A DNA stretch of 64,000 nt from contig NZ_JAPEMI010000001.1 in the NCBI RefSeq assembly GCF_026342835.1, positions 5,090,501-5,154,500 of the forward strand, in the 5' to 3' direction. Made by a program: the position numbers and the translations under genes. This DNA comes from Streptomyces sp. NBC_00154. Its GTDB lineage: Bacteria > Actinomycetota > Actinomycetes > Streptomycetales > Streptomycetaceae. This document shows positions 1-8,399 of the stretch, in pieces (position 1 is the stretch's first letter; the number at the start of each line of letters is the position of its first letter). Below the pieces are notes generated by a model that searched no databases, was not told the DNA's origin, and was given only the letters and a program-made list of their open reading frames with translations.

Positions 1-844
1 CGGCCTGCCGCACCCCACCATCCTCGCGGCCTGCGCCCTGCTCGGCGTCGACGAGGTGTACGCGGCCGGTGGCGCCCAGGCCATCGCGATGTTTGCGTAC
101 GGAACGGCCGAATGTCTTCCGGTGAACCTCGTCACCGGCCCCGGCAACATCTATGTCGCCGCCGCCAAGCGCCTCCTCAAGGGCCGCATCGGCATCGACG
201 CCGAGGCAGGGCCCACCGAGATCGCGATCCTCGCCGACTCCACCGCCGACCCGGTGCACGTCGCCGCCGACCTGATCAGCCAGGCCGAGCACGACCCGAT
301 GGCCGCCGCGGTCCTCGTCACCGACTCCGAGGAGCTGGCCGTTGCCACCGAGGCCGAGCTGAAGCCGCAGGTCGCCGCGACCAAGCACGTCACCGACCGG
401 ATCGAGCCCGCGCTGGCCGGCCGCCAGTCCGCGATCGTCCTGGTCAACGATCTCGAGGACGGTCTCAAGGTCGTCGACGCGTACGCCGCGGAGCACCTGG
501 AGATCCAGACCGCCGACGCCGCCGCCGTCGCCGACCGCGTCCGCAACGCCGGAGCGATCTTCGTCGGCCCGTGGGCCCCGGTCTCGCTCGGCGACTACTG
601 CGCGGGCTCCAACCACGTCCTGCCGACCGGTGGCTGCGCCTGCCACTCCTCGGGCCTGTCCGTGCAGTCCTTCCTGCGCGGCATCCACATCGTCGACTAC
701 ACGCGCGACGCGCTCGCCGAGGTCGCCCACCATGTCGTGACCCTCGCCGAGGCGGAGGACCTCCCCGCCCACGGCGCCGCGATCAAGGCCCGTTTCGCCG
801 GCGGCGAGTTCGAGCGCAGTGGCTGGAAGGTTCCGCAGCAGTGA
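1..844 (+). CDS. hisD: Histidinol dehydrogenase, C-terminal part
   Basis: This enzyme performs the last two steps of histidine synthesis, oxidising L-histidinol to L-histidine with NAD and a zinc ion. The gene enters from the left edge, so the N-terminus is missing; about 280 residues are visible. The family motifs GPGNIYV, AGPTEIA, QAEHDPMA (zinc-binding Gln and His) and AEHLEI (catalytic Glu-His) are all present in order. The stop TGA overlaps the GTG start of hisC, so the two are translationally coupled as the front of the his operon. Confidence 0.97.
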   Translation, partial: GLPHPTILAACALLGVDEVYAAGGAQAIAMFAYGTAECLPVNLVTGPGNIYVAAAKRLLKGRIGIDAEAGPTEIAILADSTADPVHVAADLISQAEHDPMAAAVLVTDSEELAVATEAELKPQVAATKHVTDRIEPALAGRQSAIVLVNDLEDGLKVVDAYAAEHLEIQTADAAAVADRVRNAGAIFVGPWAPVSLGDYCAGSNHVLPTGGCACHSSGLSVQSFLRGIHIVDYTRDALAEVAHHVVTLAEAEDLPAHGAAIKARFAGGEFERSGWKVPQQ

Positions 845-1962
845 CGAACAGCAAGTCGATCCGGATCGACGATCTTCCGATCCGGGACGAGCTCCGCGGC
901 CAGTCCCCGTACGGCGCCCCGCAGCTCGACGTTGCGGTACGGCTGAACACCAACGAGAACCCGTACCCGCTTCCCGAGGCGCTCGTCGACCGGATTGCCG
1001 AGCGGGTCCGCGAGGCCGCCCGCGACCTCAACCGCTACCCCGACCGGGACGCCGTCGAGCTCCGTACCGAGCTGGCCCGGTACCTCACCCGCACCGCCGG
1101 GTACGAGGTGGCTCTCGCCAACGTCTGGGCGGCCAACGGCTCCAACGAGGTGCTGCAGCAGCTGTTGCAGACCTTCGGCGGCCCCGGACGCACCGCGATC
1201 GGCTTCGAGCCCTCGTACTCGATGCACGCCCTCATCGCCCGGGGGACCGGCACCGGGTGGATCTCCGGACCGCGCAAGGACGACTTCACCATCGATGTCG
1301 CGGCGGCCTGCGAGGCCATCGCCGAGCAACGCCCGGACATCGTCTTCATCACCTCGCCCAACAACCCCACCGGTACCGCCGTCGACGCCGAGACCGTGCG
1401 CGCGCTGTACGACGCCGCCCAGGCAGCCAGGCCGTCGATGGTCGTGGTCGACGAGGCGTACGGAGAATTCAGCCACCACCCCTCGCTGCTCCCGCTGATC
1501 GAGGGCCGGCCGAACATGGTGCTCTCGCGCACCATGTCGAAGGCGTTCGGCGCCGCCGGACTGCGGCTCGGCTATCTCGCCGCCGACCCGGCCGTCGTGG
1601 ACGCCGTGCAGCTGGTGCGGCTGCCGTACCACCTGTCCTCCGTAACCCAGGCCACCGCGCTCGCCGCCCTGGAGCACACCGATACGCTCCTCGGGTACGT
1701 CGCCCAGCTGAAGAGCGAGCGCGACCGGATCGTCACCGAACTGCGCGCCCTTGGCTTCGACGTGACGGACTCGGACGCCAACTTCGTCCAGTTCGGCCGC
1801 TTCGCCGACAGCCACACCGCCTGGCAGCAGATCCTCGACCGGGGCGTCCTGGTCCGGGACAACGGCGTACCGGGATGGCTGCGGGTCTCCGCAGGAACCC
1901 CGGAAGAGAACGACGCGTTCCTCGATGCGGTACGCGAACTCAAGAAGGAGCACGACGCATGA
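841..1962 (+). CDS. hisC: Histidinol-phosphate aminotransferase
   Basis: PLP-dependent fold-type I aminotransferase of 373 residues, converting imidazole-acetol phosphate and glutamate to L-histidinol phosphate. Visible motifs are NTNENPYP near residue 37, SPNNPTGT near 172, DEAYGEF near 204 and SRTMSKAFG, where Lys234 should form the PLP Schiff base. The start is a GTG overlapping the hisD stop (GTGA). Upstream in-frame sequence does not look like this family. The end overlaps hisB by ATGA. Confidence 0.96.
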   Translation: MTNSKSIRIDDLPIRDELRGQSPYGAPQLDVAVRLNTNENPYPLPEALVDRIAERVREAARDLNRYPDRDAVELRTELARYLTRTAGYEVALANVWAANGSNEVLQQLLQTFGGPGRTAIGFEPSYSMHALIARGTGTGWISGPRKDDFTIDVAAACEAIAEQRPDIVFITSPNNPTGTAVDAETVRALYDAAQAARPSMVVVDEAYGEFSHHPSLLPLIEGRPNMVLSRTMSKAFGAAGLRLGYLAADPAVVDAVQLVRLPYHLSSVTQATALAALEHTDTLLGYVAQLKSERDRIVTELRALGFDVTDSDANFVQFGRFADSHTAWQQILDRGVLVRDNGVPGWLRVSAGTPEENDAFLDAVRELKKEHDA

Positions 1963-2555
1963 GCCCCCGCGTAGGCCGCGTGGAACGCACCACCAAGGAG
2001 ACGTCCGTACTCGTCGAGGTCAACCTCGACGGCACCGGCAAGGTCGACGTGTCGACCGGGGTCGGCTTCTACGACCACATGCTCGACCAGCTCGGCCGCC
2101 ACGGCCTCTTCGACCTCACAGTGAAGACCGAGGGCGACCTGCACATCGACACGCACCACACCATCGAGGACACCGCCCTCGCCCTCGGCGCCGCCTTCAA
2201 GCAGGCTCTCGGCGACAAGGTCGGCATCTACCGCTTCGGCAACTGCACCGTCCCGCTCGACGAGTCGCTCGCCCAGGTCACCGTCGACCTCTCCGGCCGC
2301 CCCTACCTGGTGCACACCGAGCCGGAGAACATCGCGCCGATGATCGGCTCCTACGACACGACGATGACCCGGCACATCCTGGAGTCGTTCGTCGCCCAGG
2401 CGCAGATCGCCCTGCACGTCCACGTCCCGTACGGCCGCAACGCCCATCACATCGTGGAGTGCCAGTTCAAGGCGCTCGCCCGCGCCCTGCGGTACGCCTG
2501 TGAGCACGACCCGCGTGCTGCCGGAATTCTCCCCTCCACGAAGGGCGCACTGTGA
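1959..2555 (+). CDS. hisB: Imidazoleglycerol-phosphate dehydratase
   Basis: A 198-residue monofunctional dehydratase of the histidine pathway. It lacks the phosphatase domain of the enterobacterial fusion, as expected in actinobacteria. Two pseudo-repeated metal-binding motifs are visible: HHTIEDTALALG near residue 66 and HHIVECQFKALA near residue 165. It starts in an ATGA overlap with hisC and its stop overlaps the GTG of the next small gene. Confidence 0.97.
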   Translation: MSPRVGRVERTTKETSVLVEVNLDGTGKVDVSTGVGFYDHMLDQLGRHGLFDLTVKTEGDLHIDTHHTIEDTALALGAAFKQALGDKVGIYRFGNCTVPLDESLAQVTVDLSGRPYLVHTEPENIAPMIGSYDTTMTRHILESFVAQAQIALHVHVPYGRNAHHIVECQFKALARALRYACEHDPRAAGILPSTKGAL

Positions 2556-2719
2556 CCGGCCTCAACACCGTACTGATCGTCGTCGGCCTCTTCCTGGCCG
2601 GCGGCGTCTACTCCTTCTCGAAGCAGAAGATGCCCAAGGGCCTCATCGTGCTGCTCGGGATCGCCTCCGTGATGTGCCTGGTCGCAGGCGTCATGCGGAT
2701 CCAGGGACTCTGGGACTGA
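2552..2719 (+). CDS. Small membrane protein inside the his operon
   Basis: A 55-residue reading frame starting at a GTG that overlaps the hisB stop (GTGA) and ending 11 bases before hisH. The translation has two hydrophobic stretches, about residues 4-20 and 31-48, separated by the basic turn FSKQKMPKG, so it looks like a two-span inner-membrane protein. The coupled start and the position between hisB and hisH make it very likely real. I do not recognise a function. It may help anchor or regulate the pathway, which is inference only. Confidence 0.8.
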   Translation: MTGLNTVLIVVGLFLAGGVYSFSKQKMPKGLIVLLGIASVMCLVAGVMRIQGLWD

Positions 2720-2730
2720 GGGAGCGACCT

Positions 2731-3372
2731 GTGAGTGACCAGAAGAAGGTCGTCGTCTTCGACTACGGCTTCGGCAACGTGCGTTCCGCCGAGCGCGCCC
2801 TCGCCCACGTCGGCGCGGACGTCGAGATCACCCGCGACTACGAGAAGGCGATGAACGCCGACGGGCTGCTGGTGCCCGGCGTCGGTGCGTTCTCCGCCTG
2901 CATGGAGGGGCTGAAGAAGGCCCGCGGCGAATGGATCATCGACCGCAGGCTCTCCGGCGGCCGACCCGTGATGGGCATCTGCGTCGGCATGCAGATCCTC
3001 TTCGAACGCGGCATCGAGCACGGCGTGGAGACGGAAGGCCTCGACGAGTGGCCCGGTACCGTCGCCCCGCTGAAGGCCCCGATCGTCCCGCACATGGGCT
3101 GGAACACCGTGCAGGCCCCGGAGGACTCCGATCTCTTCGCCGGTCTCGACCCCGAGGACCGGTTCTACTTCGTGCACTCCTACGCCGTGCACGACTGGAG
3201 CCTCGAAGTCACCAACGCCAGGATCCGTGCCCCCCGGGTCACCTGGGCCACCCACGGCGAGCCGTTCGTTGCCGCAGTGGAGAACGGCGCCCTGTGGGCC
3301 ACCCAGTTCCACCCCGAGAAGTCCGGCGATGCCGGCGCCCAGCTGCTGACCAACTGGATCGGAACACTCTGA
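2731..3372 (+). CDS. hisH: Imidazole glycerol phosphate synthase, glutaminase subunit
   Basis: Class I glutamine amidotransferase of 213 residues that supplies ammonia to HisF. The nucleophile is Cys84 in GICVGMQ, and the catalytic His194/Glu196 pair lies in FHPEKSG. The start is GTG at 2731, with GGGAGCGACCT just upstream as ribosome binding site. The stop overlaps the ATG of priA (TGATG). The HisF partner lies two genes downstream. Confidence 0.96.
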   Translation: MSDQKKVVVFDYGFGNVRSAERALAHVGADVEITRDYEKAMNADGLLVPGVGAFSACMEGLKKARGEWIIDRRLSGGRPVMGICVGMQILFERGIEHGVETEGLDEWPGTVAPLKAPIVPHMGWNTVQAPEDSDLFAGLDPEDRFYFVHSYAVHDWSLEVTNARIRAPRVTWATHGEPFVAAVENGALWATQFHPEKSGDAGAQLLTNWIGTL

Positions 3373-4100
3373 TGTCCACCAAGCTTGAGCTCCTCCCCGC
3401 CGTCGACGTCCGCGACGGCCAGGCCGTCCGCCTCGTGCACGGCGAGTCCGGCTCCGAGACCTCGTACGGCGACCCCCTGCAGGCCGCCCTCGCCTGGCAG
3501 CAGGCAGGCGCCGAATGGCTGCATCTGGTCGACCTGGACGCCGCGTTCGGCACCGGTGACAACCGGGCGCAGATCGCCGAGGTCGCCCGCTCCATGGACA
3601 TCAAGGTCGAGCTGTCCGGTGGCATCCGTGACGACGCCTCGCTCGCCGCGGCCCTCGCCACCGGCTGCACCCGGGTCAACCTCGGCACCGCCGCCCTGGA
3701 GACCCCCGAGTGGGTCGTGAAGGTCATTGCCGAGTACGGCGACAAGATCGCCGTCGGCCTCGACGTCCGGGGCACGACGCTCCGCGGCCGCGGCTGGACC
3801 CGCGACGGCGGCGACCTCTACGAGACGCTCGCCCGCCTCGACTCCGAGGGCTGCGCCCGCTACGTCGTCACCGACATCGCCAAGGACGGCACGCTCCAGG
3901 GCCCCAACCTGGAGCTCCTGAAGAACGTCTGCGCCGCCACCGACAAGCCCGTCGTCGCCTCCGGCGGTGTCTCCTCGCTGGACGACCTGCGGGCGATCGC
4001 CTCGCTCGTGCCCGATGGGGTCGAGGGCGCGATCGTCGGCAAGGCGCTGTACGCGAAGGCGTTCACCCTGGAAGAGGCGCTGCAGGTGGTCTCCGCATGA
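3372..4100 (+). CDS. priA: Bifunctional phosphoribosyl isomerase (HisA/TrpF)
   Basis: A 242-residue (beta/alpha)8 barrel. In actinobacteria this enzyme isomerises both ProFAR (histidine) and phosphoribosylanthranilate (tryptophan). The paired catalytic aspartates are Asp12 (PAVDVRDGQ) and Asp131 (VGLDVRG), matching Asp11/Asp130 of the known Streptomyces enzyme offset by one residue. No separate trpF is present among the trp genes at 8.4-14.9 kb, which supports the dual role. It is coupled to hisH by TGATG and to the next gene by ATGA. Confidence 0.95.
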   Translation: MSTKLELLPAVDVRDGQAVRLVHGESGSETSYGDPLQAALAWQQAGAEWLHLVDLDAAFGTGDNRAQIAEVARSMDIKVELSGGIRDDASLAAALATGCTRVNLGTAALETPEWVVKVIAEYGDKIAVGLDVRGTTLRGRGWTRDGGDLYETLARLDSEGCARYVVTDIAKDGTLQGPNLELLKNVCAATDKPVVASGGVSSLDDLRAIASLVPDGVEGAIVGKALYAKAFTLEEALQVVSA

Positions 4101-4495
4101 CCGACTCCGTCCGCCGTGTCTCCTCCGGGGCCCCCTGGGAGGAGAAGTTCGGCTACTCCCGAGCGGTGGAGCTGTCCAACGGGCTCGTCCTGGTGGCCGG
4201 CTGCACATCGGTGGTCAAGGGGCAGATCTCCGCGGGCGGCCCGTACGAGCAGGCCGTCGCCTCCTTCAACGTCGCCTTCGACGCGCTGAAGCAGGTGGGA
4301 CTCGGCCGTGAGGACGTCGTCCGTACCCGGATGTACATCACGCACGCCCGGGACGTGGACGAGGTCGGCCGCGCCCACAAGGAGCTGTTCGACGACGTCC
4401 GCCCCGCCGCTTCCATGATCATCGTGTCCGGCTTCGTCGACCCCAGCCTGGTCGTCGAGGTCGAGATCGAGGCCTACCGGGCAGGTGTGCAATGA
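4097..4495 (+). CDS. Rid (YjgF/YER057c/UK114) family protein
   Basis: A 132-residue protein of the Rid fold (trimeric chorismate-mutase-like), recognised from SNGLVLVAGCTS, VRTRMYITHA and the VVEVEIEAY C-terminus. In true RidA imine deaminases an Arg in a PARS motif is catalytic. Here the equivalent stretch reads PAASM, so the Arg appears absent and 2-aminoacrylate deamination is doubtful. It overlaps priA and hisF by ATGA on both sides, so it is a fixed part of the operon. Its substrate is unknown. Confidence 0.85.
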   Translation: MTDSVRRVSSGAPWEEKFGYSRAVELSNGLVLVAGCTSVVKGQISAGGPYEQAVASFNVAFDALKQVGLGREDVVRTRMYITHARDVDEVGRAHKELFDDVRPAASMIIVSGFVDPSLVVEVEIEAYRAGVQ

Positions 4496-5247
4496 GTCTC
4501 GCGGTACGAGTCATCCCGTGCCTGGACGTCGACAACGGCCGGGTCGTCAAGGGCGTCAACTTCCAGAACCTGCGCGACGCGGGTGACCCCGTCGAGATGG
4601 CGAAGCTGTACGACGCCGAGGGCGCCGACGAGCTGACCTTCCTCGACATCACCGCGTCCAGCGGTGACCGGGAGACGACCTACGACGTGGTGCGCCGCAC
4701 CGCCGAGCAGGTCTTCATCCCGCTCACCGTCGGCGGCGGCGTCCGCACCGCCGACGATGTCGACAAGTTGCTGCGGGCCGGCGCCGACAAGGTCGGCGTC
4801 AACACCGCGGCCATCGCCCGCCCGGACCTCATCCGGGAGATCGCCGAGCGGTTCGGCCGACAGGTCCTCGTGCTCTCCGTGGACGCCCGCCGTACCCCTG
4901 AAGGCACCTTCGAGGTCACCACGCACGGCGGCCGCAGGGGCACCGGCATCGACGCCGTCGAGTGGGCGCACCGGGCCGCCGAGCTGGGTGCGGGCGAGAT
5001 CCTGCTCAACTCGATGGACGCGGACGGCACGAAGGACGGCTACGACACCGAGATGATCGCGGCGGTCCGGGGGCATGTGACCGTCCCGGTCATCGCCTCC
5101 GGTGGCGCGGGCCGGCTCGCGGACTTCGCGCCGGCCATCGCGGCGGGCGCCGACGCGGTGCTGGCCGCGTCCGTCTTCCACTTCGGTGATCTGAGGATCT
5201 CCGAGGTCAAGGGCGCACTGCGGGAGGCCGGGCACCCGGTCCGCTGA
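4492..5247 (+). CDS. hisF: Imidazole glycerol phosphate synthase, cyclase subunit
   Basis: A 251-residue (beta/alpha)8 barrel that uses ammonia from HisH to make IGP and AICAR. The catalytic aspartates Asp12 (IPCLDVDNGR) and Asp131 (LSVDARR) are present, as are the phosphate-binding loops TVGGGV near residue 79 and IASGGAG near 199. It starts in an ATGA overlap with the Rid gene and is the last gene of this block, followed by a strong hairpin. Confidence 0.97.
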   Translation: MSLAVRVIPCLDVDNGRVVKGVNFQNLRDAGDPVEMAKLYDAEGADELTFLDITASSGDRETTYDVVRRTAEQVFIPLTVGGGVRTADDVDKLLRAGADKVGVNTAAIARPDLIREIAERFGRQVLVLSVDARRTPEGTFEVTTHGGRRGTGIDAVEWAHRAAELGAGEILLNSMDADGTKDGYDTEMIAAVRGHVTVPVIASGGAGRLADFAPAIAAGADAVLAASVFHFGDLRISEVKGALREAGHPVR

Positions 5248-5259
5248 CCGCGGAGTCAT

Positions 5260-5302
5260 CGATCGCCGGACGGAGCCGATATGCGGTTCCGTCCGGCGAT
5301 CG
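5260..5302 (+). terminator. Terminator hairpin after hisF
   Basis: A 15-bp perfect stem (5260-5274 with 5288-5302), extended by wobble and GC pairs around a short loop, lies 12 bases after the hisF stop. No U-tract follows, as is common in Streptomyces. It closes the his operon. Confidence 0.8.
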
Positions 5303-5360
5303 GCGTTCTGCGGTCCGTCCCTGCCCGATCGCGGCAGTCATGCACGAAACCCCGCAACTT

Positions 5361-5387
5361 TTATTGCGCAATAAATATTGTGCAAGT
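5361..5387. promoter_or_regulatory. Palindromic operator upstream of the HTH regulator
   Basis: TTATTGCGCAATAA at 5361-5374 is a perfect 14-bp palindrome. It is followed at once by a second related half-site, ATTGTGCAAG (5377-5386). The AT-rich block stands out from the GC-rich surroundings and sits 27-53 bases before the regulator start. It is probably the autoregulatory binding site and overlaps the promoter of the regulator/MFS pair. Confidence 0.6.
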
Positions 5388-5413
5388 TTTCTTTCCTGTC
5401 TACGGTGAGGGGC

Positions 5414-6001
5414 ATGGCAAGCAATGAACCGCGCCGGGTCTCGGATCTGGAGACCTTGAAGGCGTTCGGACACCCCCTGCGGATGAAGCTGTACCGAGCG
5501 CTCTACATCTCCCGCAAAGCCACCGCCTCCCAGCTCGCCGAGCTGGTCGACGAGGCGGTCTCGCTGGTCAGCTACCACCTGCGCAAGCTCGCCGACCACG
5601 GCCTGATCGAGGAGGCCGAGCAGCAGGGAAAGGACGGCCGCGAGCGCTGGTGGCAGCCCGCGTCGAAGGGGCTGAACGTCCACGACGAAGACTTCAGCGA
5701 CGCGCCCGAGAAGGTCGCCACGCATGCCGCCGTCGGCAGGCTCTCCTTCGACCAGCACATCGAGCTGTACCGCCGTTACCTCGACTCGGCCCAGAGCTGG
5801 TCGATGAAGTGGCGCAGCGCCGCCTCCAGCTCCGAGTACCTGGCCCGGCTCACCGCCGACGAACTGGCCGCGCTCAACCGCGAAGTGCACGAGGTGATCG
5901 ACCGGTACGAGGCGGCCGGCCGGGCCCGCGACGAGGCGGGGGACACCGAAGGGCGCGAGAACGTCGCCATGCATCTGTACGCATTCCCGTTCCGCATCTG
6001 A
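5414..6001 (+). CDS. Winged-helix (ArsR-like) transcriptional regulator
   Basis: A 195-residue protein with an N-terminal winged helix (about residues 8-85: LKAFGHPLRMKLYRALY, ASQLAELVDEAVSLVSYHLRKLADHGLIEEA) and an alpha-helical C-terminal region. The ATG at 5414 is chosen because GTGAGGGGC precedes it and the protein then begins just before the HTH; a GTG at 5378 would fall inside the operator. It lies 26 bases upstream of an MFS transporter and probably controls it. The effector is unknown. Confidence 0.85.
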   Translation: MASNEPRRVSDLETLKAFGHPLRMKLYRALYISRKATASQLAELVDEAVSLVSYHLRKLADHGLIEEAEQQGKDGRERWWQPASKGLNVHDEDFSDAPEKVATHAAVGRLSFDQHIELYRRYLDSAQSWSMKWRSAASSSEYLARLTADELAALNREVHEVIDRYEAAGRARDEAGDTEGRENVAMHLYAFPFRI

Positions 6002-6027
6002 GCCGGCCACCCGAGAGGACGACCCTC

Positions 6028-7272
6028 ATGACTGTCACCGTCACGGCCACGAGAGCTCCCGAACGCCCCGCCCACCGCGACGGCAACGTCCTGCGCTGGC
6101 TCGGCGCGTACACCGCGTCGATGGTCGGCGACAGCGTCTACTACATGGCGCTGGCCTGGGCGGCCACCCGCACCGGCACCGCCGCGCAGGCCGGCTTCGT
6201 CCTCGCCGCCGGATCCATACCCCGCGCCGTGCTGATGCTCGGCGGGGGAGTCCTCGCCGACCGGTTCGGGCCCCGGCGTCTCGTCATCGGCAGCGACGCC
6301 GTGCGCTGCCTGGTCGTCCTGGGCCTGGCCGGCGCCCTGATGTTCACCTCGCCCGCCCTGTGGATGCTGATCGCGGTCGCGCTCGTCTTCGGCGCGGTCG
6401 ACGCGCTCTTCCTGCCCGCCGTGGGAGCTCTGCCGCCCAGGATCACCACCCCCGGACAGCTGGCCCGGATCCAGGGACTGCGCGGACTCGCCACCCGTAC
6501 CGCCAATGTGGTCGGCGCACCGCTCGGCGGGGTCGCGGTGGCCGTCGGCGGACCCGTGCTCGCCTTCGCCGCGGCCGGGGTGCTCTTTGCCGTCTCACTG
6601 CCCCTGCTCGTCGTCGTACGGATCGCGCCCCTGCCCGACCAGGCCGGTGCCGAATCTCCCGGCACCGCATGGCGCGAACTGGCCGACGGGGTGCGCCACA
6701 TCCGGCGCCATCCACTGCTCGGGCCGCTCGTACTCGTCCTCGCCGTCAGCGAGCTGGGTTTCGCGGGCCCGCTCAACCTCGGGCTGATCCTGCTTGCGAA
6801 GGAGCGCGGCTGGGGCGCCTCCGGGATGGGCTGGATCGTCGCCGCCTTCGGTATCGGCGCCGGCGCCGCGGGCCTGCTGCTCGCGGTCCGCGGGCGGCTG
6901 CCCCGGGCAGGGCTGATCATGTGCCTGACCGTGCTCGTCGGCGCGGTCGCCGCCGGGGCCCTCGCGTACGTCCCGTCGGTGCCGCTCGCCGCCGCCGTCG
7001 GCGCCGCGGTCGGGCTCTTCGCCGGACTGGGCGGGGCGCTGTGCGGGGCGCTGATGCAGTCCGCCACCGATCCCGCCTATCTGGGGCGGGTCACGTCGGT
7101 CTCGACGCTCTTCACCCATGCGGTCGCACCGCTCAGCTACCCGGTGACCGGCGCGGCCGTCGCCGCCTGGGGGACCGCGCCGGTCTTCGTCGCCGGCGCG
7201 GCGCTGGGCGGGGCGGGGGCCGTAACCGGTCTGGTCGTCAACCGGCTGCGCCGCGCGGAACTCCCGCGCTGA
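6028..7272 (+). CDS. MFS transporter
   Basis: A 414-residue integral membrane protein with about 12 hydrophobic segments, the loop-2 signature GGGVLADRFGPRR near residue 72 and an enterobactin-exporter-like architecture (MFS_3 type). The start follows GAGAGGACGACCCTC. The upstream ArsR-like regulator with a palindromic operator suggests inducible efflux of a small molecule. The substrate cannot be read from the sequence. Confidence 0.88.
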   Translation: MTVTVTATRAPERPAHRDGNVLRWLGAYTASMVGDSVYYMALAWAATRTGTAAQAGFVLAAGSIPRAVLMLGGGVLADRFGPRRLVIGSDAVRCLVVLGLAGALMFTSPALWMLIAVALVFGAVDALFLPAVGALPPRITTPGQLARIQGLRGLATRTANVVGAPLGGVAVAVGGPVLAFAAAGVLFAVSLPLLVVVRIAPLPDQAGAESPGTAWRELADGVRHIRRHPLLGPLVLVLAVSELGFAGPLNLGLILLAKERGWGASGMGWIVAAFGIGAGAAGLLLAVRGRLPRAGLIMCLTVLVGAVAAGALAYVPSVPLAAAVGAAVGLFAGLGGALCGALMQSATDPAYLGRVTSVSTLFTHAVAPLSYPVTGAAVAAWGTAPVFVAGAALGGAGAVTGLVVNRLRRAELPR

Positions 7273-7289
7273 CCCCGGCCCCGTACGCC

Positions 7290-7922
7290 CTACATGCCCA
7301 GCTCGGCCGTGCTCACCCGGGCAACCGCCTCCTTGTCGCCCTCCAGCTCCACCCGCGCCGCATCCTGCCGCCCCGACGCGAAGAGCAGCAGCTCGCCCGG
7401 CTCCCCGGTCACCGTCACCACCGGAGTGCCCTTGTGCGCCACGGCCGTCTGTCCGTCCGGACGACGCAGCACCAGCCCCACCGGGGCCTTGCGCCCCATC
7501 AGCCGCGCCGCCTTCTCCATGCGCGACCACAGGGCGTCGGCGAAGACCGGGTCCAGATCCCGCTGCGACCAGTCGGGCTGGGCCCGGCGCACGTCCTCCG
7601 CGTGGATGTAGAACTCCACCGTGTTGGCCGCCTCGTCCAGCTGCTTCAGTCCGAACGGCGACATCCGGGGCGGCCCCGTACGGATGAGCTGGATCAGTTC
7701 CTCGTACGGCTTCTCGGCGAATTCGGACTGGACCCGGTCGAGCCGGTTCTTCAGCGGGCTCAGCAGCACCCCGGCCGCCGCGTCCGGCCTGCGCTCGCGT
7801 ACCACCACATGGGCGGCGAGGTCGCGGGTCGTCCAGCCGTGGCACAGGGTCGGGGCTTCGGGGCCCGCCGCCTCCAACAGGTCGGCGAGCAGAAGTCGTT
7901 CACGCTTTGCATGGGTCGACAT
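7290..7922 (-). CDS. TIGR03085-like metal-binding protein (DinB/MDMPI fold)
   Basis: A 210-residue protein. Its N-terminal half has the four-helix DinB/mycothiol-dependent maleylpyruvate isomerase layout: RERLLLADLLEAAGPEAPT, then LCHGWTTRDLAAHVVVRERR near residues 24-43, and an EFYIHAEDVRRAQP metal-site motif near residue 105. The start ATG gives MSTHAKRERLL. It is transcribed against its neighbours and converges with the MFS gene. Members of this family are widespread in actinobacteria, but the enzymatic role of this subgroup is not established. Confidence 0.8.
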   Translation of the reverse strand: MSTHAKRERLLLADLLEAAGPEAPTLCHGWTTRDLAAHVVVRERRPDAAAGVLLSPLKNRLDRVQSEFAEKPYEELIQLIRTGPPRMSPFGLKQLDEAANTVEFYIHAEDVRRAQPDWSQRDLDPVFADALWSRMEKAARLMGRKAPVGLVLRRPDGQTAVAHKGTPVVTVTGEPGELLLFASGRQDAARVELEGDKEAVARVSTAELGM

Positions 7923-8007
7923 GCCCGCCAGCGTACGACCGGGGTCCGCAGTCCGCCCAGTGGACGCCCCGCCGGACGGCGTCCGCGGCCACGGCACAAT
8001 GGGGCAC

Positions 8008-8388
8008 ATGACCAGCACGCCCGCCCCCAGCACCCCGCCCGCCAGCAGCCTGGACCCCGCTGTCGCCGCCCGCCTCAAGCGCGACGCCGACGGTCTGGTT
8101 CCGGCCATCGCCCAGCAGTACGACACCGGTGAGGTGCTGATGCTCGGCTGGATGGACGACGAGGCGCTGCATCGCACCCTGACGACCGGCCGCTGCACCT
8201 ACTGGTCCCGCAGCCGTCAGGAGTACTGGGTCAAGGGCGACACCTCCGGTCACATCCAGCTGGTCAAGTCCGTCGCCCTCGACTGCGACGCGGACACCGT
8301 CCTCGTCAAGGTCGACCAGACGGGCGCCGCCTGTCACACCGGCGACCGCACCTGCTTCGACGCCGACGTCCTCCCGCTCGGGCAGTAG
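8008..8388 (+). CDS. hisI: Phosphoribosyl-AMP cyclohydrolase
   Basis: A 126-residue HisI without a HisE domain. It opens the adenine ring of PR-AMP in histidine synthesis. Family signatures are GEVLMLGWMDDEALHRT, TGRCTYWSRSRQEYWVKG, SVALDCDADT (metal ligands) and TGAACHTGDRTCF. It ends only 11 bases before the trpE start, so the two are probably co-transcribed and link histidine and tryptophan synthesis physically. hisE and hisG are not in the window. Confidence 0.96.
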   Translation: MTSTPAPSTPPASSLDPAVAARLKRDADGLVPAIAQQYDTGEVLMLGWMDDEALHRTLTTGRCTYWSRSRQEYWVKGDTSGHIQLVKSVALDCDADTVLVKVDQTGAACHTGDRTCFDADVLPLGQ

Positions 8389-8399
8389 GGTCAGCCGCC

